Shown here: piece by piece, positions 45,119 through 55,490 of the stretch
How the letters are laid out: each line of letters starts with the position of its first letter
How positions within the stretch are numbered: the stretch's first letter is position 1
Assembly (NCBI GenBank): GCA_030998225.1
Contig: JAPYXD010000259.1
Coordinates: forward strand, 4,635,001 to 4,699,000
From: Diplolepis rosae
Lineage: Eukaryota; Arthropoda; Insecta; Hymenoptera; Diplolepididae
Reading direction: 5' to 3'
DNA: 64,000 nucleotides
The notes under the pieces: generated by a model
Databases searched by the model: none
What the model was told of the DNA's origin: nothing
What the model saw: only the letters and a program-made list of their open reading frames with translations
Position numbers and translations under genes: made by a program

Positions 45119-46122
45119 TTAAATTAGACCTCAGGCAAAAATAGATAATTTTGCTTTCAGGAATAGCAATATTATTATTTAAGGGATATTTTGGAAGAGG
45201 AAAGATTAATTTCCATGAAAAAAATTTCAAATACAGAAAAATAATTCTATTAATAATTTTCATTTTTGCCCCAATTTTTTTTCTTATTGCTTCATACAAA
45301 CACGGAGAAAAAAAACTGTTGAATCAACAGATGTCATCTGCTGGAATAGGGACAGCAGTTTTTTTTTTGTAATATTTACAGATTTTTCTGTTGGATTCAC
45401 AGATTGTTTGTAAACTCAACAGATGAACCTGTAAAATCTACAGAAATGTCTGTTAGAATTACGGATTTCTCTTTTTTCTTGGAATCCGCAGTTCTAACAG
45501 ACATGTCTGTAGATTTTACAGGTTCATCTGCTGAGTTTACAAACAATCTGTGAATCCGACAGAAAAATCTGTAAATATTACAAAAAAAAAACTGCTGTCC
45601 CTATTCCAGCAGATGACATCTGTTGATTCCACAGTTTTCTTTCTCCGTAAAGTTTTAAAAAATTATGCGATTTTAATAAATTACAAATCACTTTTTCAAG
45701 AAAAAGATTCCCTACAACTTAACCATTTCCAATTTTCTAAAATGAATAAATTATTATCCAATCCAGCAATTTGTTTATAAAAATTTCGTTGTGGAAAATG
45801 TTTTTTTAATGGTTTCAGCCATTAAAGAATTTATTTTTAAAAATCAGAAACGGTCAAGTTGTGGGAAATCTTTTCTCTGAAAAAATGATTCATGATTTAT
45901 TAGAATCGCATAATTTTTTAAAATTTGGTAAGAAGCGATAAAAAAAAAAGTTGGGGCAAAAATAAAATTTATTAACAAAATTATTTTTCTGTATTTCAAA
46001 TTTTTTTCATGGAAATTAATCTTTCCTCTTCCAAAATAGCCCTTAAATAATAATATTGCTATTCTTGAAAGCAAAATTATCTATTTTTCCCTGAGGTCTA
46101 ATTTTCATGGATGAAAACTACC
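45119..46122. mobile_element. TTAA element 5, carrying a CAC-type MITE
   Basis: The right end is ACTACC then TTAA (46123-46126); the left tip is lost at about 45119. Arms match each other (AAAATAGATAATTTTGCTTT / AAAGCAAAATTATCTATTTT) and those of the element at 41111. The left arm is split by the palindrome 45301-45649. Confidence 0.78.
45301..45649. mobile_element. Near-perfect palindromic MITE, CAC end, AA target duplication
   Basis: CACGGAGAAAAAAAACTGTT...CAACAGATGTCATCTGCTGG paired with CCAGCAGATGACATCTGTTG...AACAGTTTTCTTTCTCCGTA-like end. About 165-bp arms with very few mismatches, centre near 45475. AA on both sides, consistent with the intact arm of the related TTAA element. Confidence 0.85.
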
Positions 46123-46429
46123 TTAAGGCTGATAGATTGAATTTCCTTTTTCATTTGAAATCAAAAACAAATTTAGTAACTTTGGGAAAATGTAATTCAC
46201 TTCTACAATATTATAAAATTTACTTAAACTTTAGTATCAAATTACAAGAAATAAACTTATATGTATGCGAAGAATATAAGACCGAGAAAATTTTTCAAGA
46301 TGGAAGTATTTTAAATTTAATATACTATACATTACCGAAAAAAACCTTCATTACATGTAATGGAAGTTTGATACAGAAATGTTTAACTTCGCAGTGTGAT
46401 TCAAAGTAATTTAATATATGTCAAAATGT

Positions 46430-46690
46430 GATAAGGGCAGTCGACCGGCAATCGAAAGACCTGGGCTCGAATCCCAGCGCAGTCGAAAGCGTCATTTTTT
46501 CCACAGAAAGATTTTCAAATTCTTTAAAATATTAAATTTATTTGCATTATTTGCGATATAAGAGTTTGAAATTGTCTACGAGGACACCTGTCGACAACGT
46601 ATCCTATATGATACGCGACTAGTGATCCTCCGATAATGTAGGCAGTGACAAAAATTTCAGACTCAACTAATTAATTTGAAATAATTTTAA
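46430..46690 (+). repeat. Family T tRNA-like repeat, copy 6, with full downstream part
   Basis: A half tRNA-like unit (GCAGTCGACCGGCAATCGAA, GGGCTCGAATCCC), TTTCCACAGAAAG, then GTTTGAAATTGTCTACGAGG, GTATCCTATATGATACGCG, CTCCGATAATGTAGGCAGTG, ending CAGACTCAACTAATTAATTT. This shows the downstream module in the order opposite to copy 3. Confidence 0.78.
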
Positions 46691-47112
46691 AAACAGTTCA
46701 GGTAAAAGTGACGAGGAATTACTTCACTGAGATTCATAAAATGTATTTTGAAAATTAAGGTAGTTACGCTGTTAAAAATTTTTAAATATGTAGATAATTT
46801 TCAAATATACACTATTAAAAATTTCTGTATTAAACTTCCATTACACGTGATGGAATTTTTTTTCTGTAATATATATTAAATTTAAAATACTTTCATCTTG
46901 AAAAATACAAAATTTTTTTGAATTTCAATATACACGTGTATACATTTTAATAAATTTTGTTAATTTTAATATATTTTGATTGAAAATTTATTAAATTTAA
47001 TACGAATGTATATTAATTTTTCATAATATACAAATCTATAAATTTTAATTTACCATTTGTATATTAAAGTCTATTAAAATTAATAATCAAATGGTCCTGG
47101 GCTCGATATTCA

Positions 47113-47570
47113 CACGGAGAAACTTTGTATAACAATATTTGTTTTATTTTATAATAATAATTCTAAAAAATATTAGGCATTTACACACAAAAAACAGTCC
47201 AGTTAAAACAACCGGAATTACGGTTAGGCCATATTTAACATTATTTTCTGGTTATTTCAAACAGATTTTCTAGTAATCCCTAAAAAAATCCGGTAAAAAT
47301 AACTTCAATTTCTAGTTATTTCAACCAGAAAATAATGGTAAATATAGCCTAACTGGAATTCTGGTTGTTTCAACTGGAATTTTTTTCCGAGTGTATGAAA
47401 CTTCAGTATAGTTTATAATAAAGTTTGATAAAATCGATAGTAAATTATAATATAATTCATCTAAATATTTAAAAATATAATAATATTTATTAATTTATAA
47501 ATTTATAATATTTAATAATATTTCACTGCAACGAATTCTCACTATGGCACGTTTTTCCCTAAATTGAAAT
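47113..47570. mobile_element. Family F element interrupted by two MITEs
   Basis: CACGGAGAAACTTTGTATAA at the left. The body resumes at 47396 (ATGAAACTTCAGTATAGTTT) after a MITE, and reaches GGCACGTTTTTCCCTAAATT just before a family B insertion at 47572. Confidence 0.7.
47174..47393. mobile_element. Foldback MITE, CAC ends, TA target duplication
   Basis: CACACAAAAAACAGTCCAGT at the left, complement of ACTGGAATTTTTTTCCGAGTG-type end at the right, TA on both sides (47172-47173, 47394-47395). Interior ACCGGAATTACGGTTAGGCC / GCCTAACTGGAATTCTGGTT pairing. Confidence 0.82.
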
Positions 47571-47571
47571 G

Positions 47572-47824
47572 TACTCTCTAAATTTGAATCAGTCAAAATC
47601 TACTGATTATCAGTGAAATTTGACTGATTCAAATAGCTAAAAAGAGGTTACTGTAAATCAGTCAAATTTCACTGATTACTTCAGTGAAAATTGACTGATT
47701 TAACAGTGAAAAATATGTTTTCACTGATTCATCAGTGAAAAATATTTTTTCACTGATGAATCAGTAAAAAGGCTAATCACTGATTCAATCAGTGAAAATT
47801 TGACTGATTCAGATTTAGAGAGTA
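47572..47824 (+). mobile_element. Family B MITE, close to consensus
   Basis: TACTCTCTAAATTTGAATCA through AAAAAGAGGTTACTGTAAAT to GATTTAGAGAGTA, inserted in a family F element at TA. Confidence 0.9.
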
Positions 47825-48096
47825 GTTTACCAAAAATTGTAAAAATAAGTAAGTCATGATTTATGTAAATCCGAACTTTTAAAAAAAATTGTTAATAAGC
47901 GATAGTAAGGAAAAATTCTATTACAAAATAAAAAATTATTAAAATTATTATTTTTCGTAATTTATATATTTTTTTCTTAAAAAATAACGTTTTTCCTTTC
48001 ATAAAACACGACTAATAATATTATTTCAAGTGTTAAAATCATGGAAAACCTTTTTTTCAAAGACCTGATTTTTGGCACAACAACTACCTTAAATGA
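47825..48096. mobile_element. Fragment of TTAA-type element (right half)
   Basis: Contains AATAAGCGATAGTAAGG, then TTTCAAGTGTTAAAATCATG, AGACCTGATTTTTGGCA and ACTACCTTAA, as in the right arms at 42830-43049 and 5400-5497. Confidence 0.6.
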
Positions 48097-48339
48097 AAAA
48101 TAAAAATATAATAATGACTGTGAATGAATTGAATCTTGAGCCCTAAATCTAAATTTTATTGTAGATCTAGAAAACTATTGTTAGCTTTCGAGGGGAACAG
48201 CATATAGGCTTTAATTTCCATCAGCATTTACGCAAGTTGTAAAGCGGGTTCGCAAGTTTATAACTACCATTACATCAGCCGTTTAATTTGAAATCGATAT
48301 TCATTTCGATGTAGAAATTGTGCTGTAATCCAAACTAGG

Positions 48340-49320
48340 TAAAGGCCTGTCAAGCCTCGGCTTGGCATAAAATATTCAGCCAGGCCTGGCCGTGGCCTTA
48401 CCAATAGATTATTGCAACGAAACCTTCCAGATTTTCTAGTTACCTGAATAGGCCCTACTCTCTAAATTTGAATCAGTCAAAATCTACTAATTATCAGTGA
48501 AATTTGACTGATTCAAATAGCTAAAAAGAGGTTAGTGTAAATCAGTCAAATTTTACTGATTATTTCAGTGAAAATTGACTGATTTGACAGACAAAAATAT
48601 TTTTTTCACTGATGAATCAGTGAAAAGGCAAATCACTGATTCAATCAGTGAAAATTTGACTGATTCAGATTTAGAGAGTAGTTTGGATAAATATTTTAAT
48701 CCAGGCCAGGCTCGGGTTAGAAAATTCCTGCATGGGTTGGTATATATTTAAGCCTGAGCAGAAATTTTGGTGACTATAACCAGGTACCGATCGGAAAACC
48801 CAAATCGATGACAAAACACACTGCCCGACCAGGCCAAGATTTGTTAGCCTAATCACATGTATGATGCGGTCCGGGCCCAGTCGGGCAGTGTCTTTTATCA
48901 CCGATCTAGGCCATAATATATTAGCATGCCATGTCAGGCTAGTTCTGACTTGGCATAAAACGTTGACCCAGACCAGGTCCTGACCTGGCAGACGGATTAT
49001 TTCGATATCTTCTCCCGGATATTTAACTTACCGGACCAGGTCCAGGTTTGGTTCAACATTTCATTCCAGGCCAGGGCCAAGTCAAAATCTAACTGCACAT
49101 GTTGGTATTCCTATACAGAAATTGAAGCATGTCCCAGACCAGGCTTTGGCTTGGCAAATTCTCGTTTAGCATAAAATGCCCAACTATTTCCTGCCTAATC
49201 TTTCGGATTATTATAATGCCATTTTTTGTATTCTTTATCTTCCAGAACGGGCCAAGGTTTGGTTCAACGTTTCATTCCAGGTTAGAGCCTAGCCATGAAA
49301 TTTGTACACGGATTGTAATA
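48340..49320. repeat. CCAGGCCTGG-rich degenerate repeat region
   Basis: Dense CCAGGCC/GGCCTGG-type motifs and recurring longer blocks: CTTGGCATAAAATATTCAGC (48360), CTTGGCATAAAACGTTGACC (48952), and GGTTTGGTTCAACATTTCAT / GGTTTGGTTCAACGTTTCAT at about 49045 and 49257. An inner hairpin ACACTGCCCGAC/GTCGGGCAGTGT spans 48818-48892. GC content is much above the flanks. No protein is supported. Confidence 0.65.
48456..48680 (+). mobile_element. Family B MITE inside the CCAGG repeat region
   Basis: TACTCTCTAAATTTGAATCA to GATTTAGAGAGTA; TA duplication. Confidence 0.88.
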
Positions 49321-51050
49321 GGTTTAACTGAATACTCTTAATTAATGAAAAATACTAATCAGGAATATAATGGTTTTACATTTGCTTCATAAATTCATCT
49401 TTCAAGGCTTCAAAATTAGTAATTAAGTTGAATAATAGAGAAATTGATGATACTATAAAAAAAAGAACTCGAGTTGTAGATATTTTTAGAAGATTATTGG
49501 GCAACATCAATTATAGGACAATGCGATGCCAGCATATAATAATTCAAATACGAACGGCTTCATTGAAATTTCGACCTCTGCCATCATATAATTTGTTAGT
49601 GGCTCTATGTCACGTTTCCGTCACGAGTTCATGTCCAGCTCAGGGTCAAAATGATCCATTCATTAGCCATATTTGACCGACACATGGACTGTCATCCTAT
49701 TCACACTCGTTTCTTTGTTATCTCGTCTTTTTCTATTTTCATCTTGACATCCATTGTTGTAACGAAGTTTCAGGTTTTAGTACATTTGTTAGCTGGGACA
49801 TGTCATCTAATATCAAGTATTCCATAAGAAATACCAATGGTCAATAACATTTCAATCATCAAATTATCATAGATGATTACCCATAATGAATAATATAATA
49901 ATTTAGAGAAGAAAATATCATTTATAAGTAAGGAATATTAAAAATATCATCAGATTTAATAATAATCTTTTCATAAAAGAAACTATGGTATTTTTATTAA
50001 AAAGGGTTGACGTTTATTTTTAAAGCGATTTGTTAATTGAATCCTGAAGAAAAACTTAGGGAAAGAAAGTACATAACTTTCTTTATACTTATGTAACAAT
50101 ATAAGGACAAATGGAATTGATAAGTTTATTATTCATTTTTCCTGATGAACTTAAATTCAATAAAAGCGAGAAGAATCGATATGAATACATTGAACGTTCT
50201 TTTAAGTACAATTTCCTAGTTTTTAAAAATAATTAATTTACTTAATGGACACAAGTTGAAATGCCAACGAAATTCTACTGGAATATAATTGATGTAGTAA
50301 AAAGTAAATTACTGATATTAAAATTATGAATTTAAAAATGCCATGAATCTTTATGACTCGGAATTTATTATTCATAAAAACGGGAATATATAGTTTTATA
50401 AATATTTGTAATATTTTAAACGCATATAACTCTCTGTTTTAAATAAATAATTCAGACATAAAACTTTTCTCACGTAATAGAATTCTCGATATTTCGATTT
50501 TCCAGAAATTTAAAATTATAAAAACCTGTGAAAATGTTAGAAAGTTTTAAATTTTCAAAGAATTGTTCTAACTCAAGATTTTAAAAATCTTTTGATTTAG
50601 TAAATATAAAGATTTCCAGCTTTAAATTTTCCAAATAATTATAGATAATTTAAATCACAAAAATTCAGAAATACATATAGTTTATATATATATACTTTTT
50701 TAGTAGCTTCATATTTTAGAAACTTTTAATAGAAACCTTTGAATTACAACTTTGACCAGAGAAATGTTTTTGATTTCAGTTCTGATATATAGAGAATTTA
50801 AATGATTTATGTTTGGAAAATATCGAATTATGAAGGCTTGAGAAATCTTAATGAAAAATAGGGGACGTAAACGAAACATAGAGGGCAGACTGGGATCCCT
50901 GAAATGGAGTTATTTTTTAAAGATTTAATACACAAAGATACTTTTCATTGAAAATACTAATAATATCATTTTTAACTCAAGAAAATATTTACAGAAATAC
51001 AGAATTTCACAAAAAATATACAGTTAGAAAAAACATTTGATTGAATCAAA
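49321..51050. other. AT-rich spacer, no gene recognised
   Basis: A frame at 49428-49676 has no recognisable domain and no splice context. The rest is low-complexity AT-rich DNA. Confidence 0.3.
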
Positions 51051-51054
51051 GAAA

Positions 51055-51750
51055 ATAAATGGAATTATTAAAATTTAATGGTATTTTTTAAAATTAAAAC
51101 TGAAAATATACACTTTATCACAAACTGTGTCAAACAAAATTTGTAGATCTTATTGAAGTGAAAAATTTTGCATTCTTACGTTTTTTTGTGTTTCACATAT
51201 TATGGTAAAAAAACTGAATTTTCGATTTTCAATATTGATTTTTTAAAACCAAAACATAAAATATAGATCCTGTTGAAAAATGTCGATATTCGAATTTGTA
51301 GACCTAATTTAGTCAAATAACTTTCTATCTCAACGTTTTTTTCGTATCTCACAGATTTTGTTTAAAAAATTGAATTTTTAAATTTTAATCGTATTTTTTA
51401 AAATTAAAATGGAAAATATACATTTTATCAGAAACTGTGTCAGACAAAATTTATTGATGTGAACAATTTCGCATTCTTACGTTTTTTTGTATTTCACATA
51501 TTATCGTAAAAACTTTGAATTTTCGATTTTCAATAGTATTTTTTTAAATTAAAAAAATAAAAATATACATCTTATGAAAAAATGATGCGTTTAAAACTTG
51601 TAGATCTTTATGTAGTAAACAATTTTGTATCATAACTTTTTTCGTGTTTCGTATAATTCAACTGGAAAATGGAATTTAGATATTGACTTTTTTAAAGTTT
51701 TAACATACTGTAATTTTTCTAATTTTGGTATAATCAAAAAATGTTATTAG
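51055..51750 (+). repeat. Family A internal units (fragment)
   Basis: Several degenerate ~148-bp units (TTTGTAGATCTTATTGAAGT, CGTATCTCACAGATTTTG, CATACTGTAATTTTTCTAAT). It breaks off after ATGTTATTAGGAT and is joined to family H sequence. Confidence 0.75.
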
Positions 51751-52034
51751 GATCATGTACGAAATAGGACACGTGATCGTCACGCAAAGAAAAATAGTTT
51801 GAGAAACTTTGCTCATCTTTTGAGCAAAGTTAGAACATATGGACAAGTTGGAGATTATTTAATATTTCGTCACACAGGCAATTTTGAAGTTTCTTCCTTT
51901 GTATTTTTTATAGAAATAAATTCTCACTGATGAGGACTCCAATCTGAGTCGAAACTTTTGAAAATATGAAACTTTGAGTTACATTTTTTCTGGACCCTAA
52001 AGCCAACTAAGAACATCAACAACATTTGAATATT
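51482..52034 (+). repeat. Segmental duplication, left copy
   Basis: About 550 bp almost identical to 55491-56046 (offset 4,009 at the start), covering family A units, their junction with family H, and the family H core. Sharing of the junction shows one rearrangement later copied. Confidence 0.88.
51755..52034 (+). mobile_element. Family H copy 5
   Basis: GTACGAAATAGGACACGTGA, the stem AAACTTTGCTCATCTTTTGA...GCAAAGTT, GTCACACAGGCAATTTT, AAGTTTCTTCC, then core CTGATGA 51927-51933, hairpin GACTC-CAATCT-GAGTC, GAAAC 51951-51955, ending GACCCTAAAGCCAACTAAGA. Confidence 0.78.
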
Positions 52035-52149
52035 ATTATAATAATTTGAAATGTACTTTTTGAAACATTACATTTTTGAAGTTTACCGAACTGTGATGCA
52101 TACTTTAAGATTTGGTAAATCACAAATTATTGCAATAATATTAAATAAT

Positions 52150-52410
52150 TTCCAGCTTGTTGATACTTCCCATCTTTACACTATTGGAAATTTCTACCGT
52201 AATTTTCCGAAACACCTAACTGGAGTTTTATTCAGTTACAGTTTCGTAAAATTAAGATAGAATTTCAGAAAATGCAGTTTAATGCAGTTACATCTAACTG
52301 AAAATTTTGTTACAGTTTCGTAATTTTATGATAAATTTTATGAAAATTTTGTTACAGTTTGATAATTTTAAGATACATTTTATGAAAATTCAGTTGAGTT
52401 TCATTATGTC
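52150..52410. repeat. Short degenerate tandem repeat
   Basis: Units like GTTACAGTTTCGTAATTTTA...GATAAATTTTATGAAAATT recur at about 52233, 52309 and 52353. Confidence 0.6.
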
Positions 52411-52659
52411 AATAAAATTTCAGAACAACAACATCGTAACAAACGATATAACGTGTGTGAACGCGTGAAAGCTGTAAAACCGGTCTATATAGCTGAATTC
52501 ACAAAAACTGTACAGAACAAATTTTTTATCTACCCTAAGAAAGATTACATACGCAGTAAAATTGTAGAAGTTAAGAAAAATTACTACAGAATAAAAATAA
52601 GTCTAAAAACTGCGAACTCATCACAATAAAAATATTACCAAACAAAAACTGACCTGTTA

Positions 52660-52960
52660 TTTTTATCCGTCACACGTGCAATTTTTTAAGTTTCTTCCCT
52701 TTGTATTTTTATAAAAAAAAATTTTTTGTACAGTTTTTATTTTTGTGATATAATAAAAATACTAATAATTTGATTTTAACGCAAGGAAATATTAACAGAA
52801 ATACAGAATTTTTTTAAAATTTAGTTATTTAGACCAATTTTATAGTTCCACACGTGCAATTTTTTAAGTTTCTTCCCTTATATTTTTATAGAAAAAATTG
52901 TTGTACAGTTTTTTTTGTAAATTTTAGAGTTTCACTTGTACAATTCATTTAAAGGTCGAT
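52660..52960 (+). repeat. Family H upstream-module fragments, tandem
   Basis: CGTCACACGTGCAATTTTTT, AAGTTTCTTCCCTTTGTATT and TATAGAAAAAAT blocks recur at about 52668 and 52850 without the CTGATGA core. Confidence 0.65.
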
Positions 52961-53214
52961 AGAGCCTTAAGTAAATAGAATTTCCTTTACAATTTAAAAT
53001 CTAAAAATTTCAGCAATTTGTATGTAAAGGGCATAGAACACCGAAGAGTACAATATTCTTCTTAATACCTAGATAATAAATATTTATCACCTAGGTATTA
53101 ATATATTTATTAAGTTTATTCAAATTTTATATCCATAATATTACAAGTCAACAAATAAATTATATTAGTTACTATATTAAGATTTCAACTATAGAATAAA
53201 AATTTACGATATTA

Positions 53215-53440
53215 AGATTAAATTCAAATTTAAAGGATTTGAAATTTCTCTGTGGAAAAAAAGACGCTTTCGACTGTGCAATCGAAAAACCCGAGGTCGA
53301 ATCCCGGTACAGTCAAAAGCGTCTCTTTTTCCATAGAAAGATTTCAAATCCTTTAAATTTGAATTTAATTTGAATTATTGCGATATAAAAGACTAATGGT
53401 CCTCCGATAATGTAGACAGTGACAAAAAATTCGAACTAAA
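53215..53440. repeat. Family T repeat, copy 7 (palindromic)
   Basis: Inverted module TTTCTCTGTGGAAAAAAAGA...CGACTG runs straight into a plus-strand tRNA-like half (CAATCGAAAAACCCGAGGTC, AATCCCGGTACAGTC) and TTTTTCCATAGAAAGATTTC; the family end module follows. Confidence 0.75.
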
Positions 53441-53699
53441 CCACCTAATTATGGTTCAATATTTAGACATTGAACCTTACGATCAAGATGTTTTTCAATA
53501 TCCAGGATATCAAGAATAAATATTTGGAGTATTCTTTATAATTTCTGAGAAGTTTAACTGTGTACAAGACAATAAAATTCAAAAGTTCATTAATCTGTAT
53601 CTTGCTTTATGCCGAGATAGTTATTGCCGTCTTGACGCTTCAGTCAATAAAATCATCAAACAGAACAAGCAATGATCTTTAAATTTGTCTAGTTTAATC

Positions 53700-53822
53700 A
53701 TCAATATCTATTGATCTTTATAGTTGGGCTTAGGGTTCAAAGGTATTAAAACTCAAAGTTTCATGTGATGAGACGTTTCAGCTCTGATCGGAGTCCTCAT
53801 CAGTGAAACTTTTATTTCTTGT
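53700..53822 (-). mobile_element. Family H copy 6, minus strand
   Basis: In reverse: CACTGATGAGGACTCCGATC, GAGCTGAAACGTCTCATCAC, ending AACCCTAAGCCCAACTATAA. Confidence 0.75.
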
Positions 53823-53939
53823 GTAAAAATATCCAATATTTCAACGAGAATATCTTTGTTTTACAATTACTGATATTATTTGTTTCTTTCTTCTTCGTTT
53901 CCTAACGAATCACATAATTTGACTGTATAAAATAGTTTT

Positions 53940-53995
53940 ATTGCACAGTCGAATGCGTCTCTTTTTCCATAGAACGATTTCAAATTCTTTAAAAT
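53940..53995 (+). repeat. Family T tail fragment
   Basis: CACAGTCGAATGCGTCTCTT then CCATAGAACGATTTCAAATT. Confidence 0.65.
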
Positions 53996-54560
53996 CTCTC
54001 TTACTTGATAAATTTCTGTTAAACTGTATTAAAATCTATAAAAAATAATTACTCCAGTAAAAGCTTTTTTGGAATATAAACTCGTTTGAAAGAAAATATA
54101 ATAAAAAGAATCAATTTACAGAGAAAAATTATTTGGTCTTACCAATGAAAATGTTGTTTCCCAATCAACTAAATTTTTTTGTTGGCCTCTCCACATTATT
54201 TTCTACGAACGAAATCTTTGGTGAAATTTCATAAATAACTCATGTGGAATAAAAATTAACCACAGGAACTGGGAAAAATCTAGAATCTATCTTTGTTGAA
54301 GTGAAAATTCAGTCTACCAAATATAATTTGTGTTGGAGTTATAAATATATATTAAGATTATGGTCAAATCTCGTTTTGTTTCTACCGAGTAGTCATTTCT
54401 TTCAATTCCGAGATCGAGTGAGACAAATAAAGTTTTCTCCAAATAATTTCTGAAACAATAGATATTTCTTGCTGAAAATTTGGGAAATTAATGAAAATTT
54501 TTATCAGCATTTTTGGATATATCATTCCCTATGAATTCCTTATAAACAAACTTCGCGTTT
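53996..54560. other. AT-rich spacer, nothing firm
   Basis: ACAGAGAAAAATTATTTGG at 54118 resembles a MITE end, but no partner was found. Confidence 0.3.
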
Positions 54561-54564
54561 GGAA

Positions 54565-54698
54565 AGATGTTTATCCGTCACACGTGCAATTTTTCAAGTT
54601 TATTCCCTTTGTATTTTTATAGAAAAAATTTTTTACAGTTTTTATTTGTGTAAAAGTTAGTTTAGACCAATTTTATAGTTTCACATGCACAATTCATT
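54565..54698 (+). repeat. Family H upstream-module fragment
   Basis: CCGTCACACGTGCAATTTTT, AAGTTTATTCCCTTTGTATT; interrupted by the following family B MITE. Confidence 0.65.
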
Positions 54699-54938
54699 TA
54701 TTCTCTAAATTTGACTGATTCAAGTAGCTAAAAAGAGGTTACTGTAAATCAGTCAAATTTCACTGATTATTTCAGTGAAAATTGACTGATCTGACAGTAA
54801 GAAATATTTTTTCCACTAATGAATCAGTGAAAATTAACTGATTTAACAGTGAAAAATATTTTTTCACTGATGAATCAGTGAAAAGGCAAACCACTGATTC
54901 AATCAGTGAAAATTTGACTAATCCATATTTAGAGAGTA
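54699..54938 (+). mobile_element. Family B MITE, left part deleted
   Basis: TATTCTCTAAATTTGACTGA, usual interior, ending ATATTTAGAGAGTA. Confidence 0.85.
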
Positions 54939-55053
54939 TATCGTTTTCACCGCAATTTTTATCGGACACATGTGCCATTTTTTAAGTTTCTTGCCTTAGT
55001 ATTCTTACAGAAAAAATTTTTTGTAAATTTTTTGTAAATTTAGTTATTTAGAC

Positions 55054-55278
55054 TACTCTCTAAATCTGAATCAGTCAAATTTTCACTGATTGAATCAGTG
55101 ATTTGCCTTTTCACTGATTCATCAGTGAAAAAATATTTCTCACTGTTAAATTAGTCAATTTTCACTGATATAATCAGTGAAATATGATTGATTTACAGTA
55201 ATCTCTTTTTAACTATTTGAATCAGTCAAATTTCACTAGATAATCAGTAGATTGTGACTGATTCAAATTTAGAGAGCA
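55054..55278 (-). mobile_element. Family B MITE, minus strand
   Basis: TACTCTCTAAATCTGAATCA then the inverse interior, ending AAATTTAGAGAGCA. Lies about 115 bp from the plus-strand copy before it. Confidence 0.88.
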
Positions 55279-55319
55279 ATTTTATAGTTTCACATATACA
55301 ATTAATTTATATTGTTTTT

Positions 55320-55490
55320 ACCACAATGTTTATCCGTCACACGGGCAGTTTTTAAGTTTCTTCCTTTGTATTTTTTATAAAAATAAATTCTCATTGATGA
55401 GGACTCCAATCTGAGTCGAAACCTTTGAAAATATGAAACTTTGAGTCACATTTTTTCTGGACTTAAAGCCAAATAAGAACATCAACAATA
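55320..55490 (+). mobile_element. Family H copy 7
   Basis: CCGTCACACGGGCAGTTTTT, AAGTTTCTTCCTTTG, core TTGATGA (first base changed from C), hairpin GACTC-CAATCT-GAGTC, GAAAC, ending TAAAGCCAAATAAGAACATC. Confidence 0.75.

Larger units (their letters stand above)
41035..46290 (-). repeat. One ancestral family A copy cut by nested insertions
   Basis: Pieces in consensus order on the minus strand are 41035-41106, 43050-43132, 43389-43924, 45089-45118 and 46127-46290. Between them lie a TTAA element (41111-43045), a family F element (43133-43388), a zinc-finger-bearing element (43925-45088) and a second TTAA element (about 45119-46122). Each break continues correctly against the family A copies at 31862 and 61212. 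Confidence 0.8.

Noticed and set aside
46107..46409. 100-codon plus-strand frame
   Set aside because: Lies over the end of a TTAA element and a reversed family A fragment; other family A copies do not keep the frame.
49428..49676. 82-codon frame as a host exon
   Set aside because: No recognisable domain, no convincing splice sites, and composition equal to flanking intergenic DNA.
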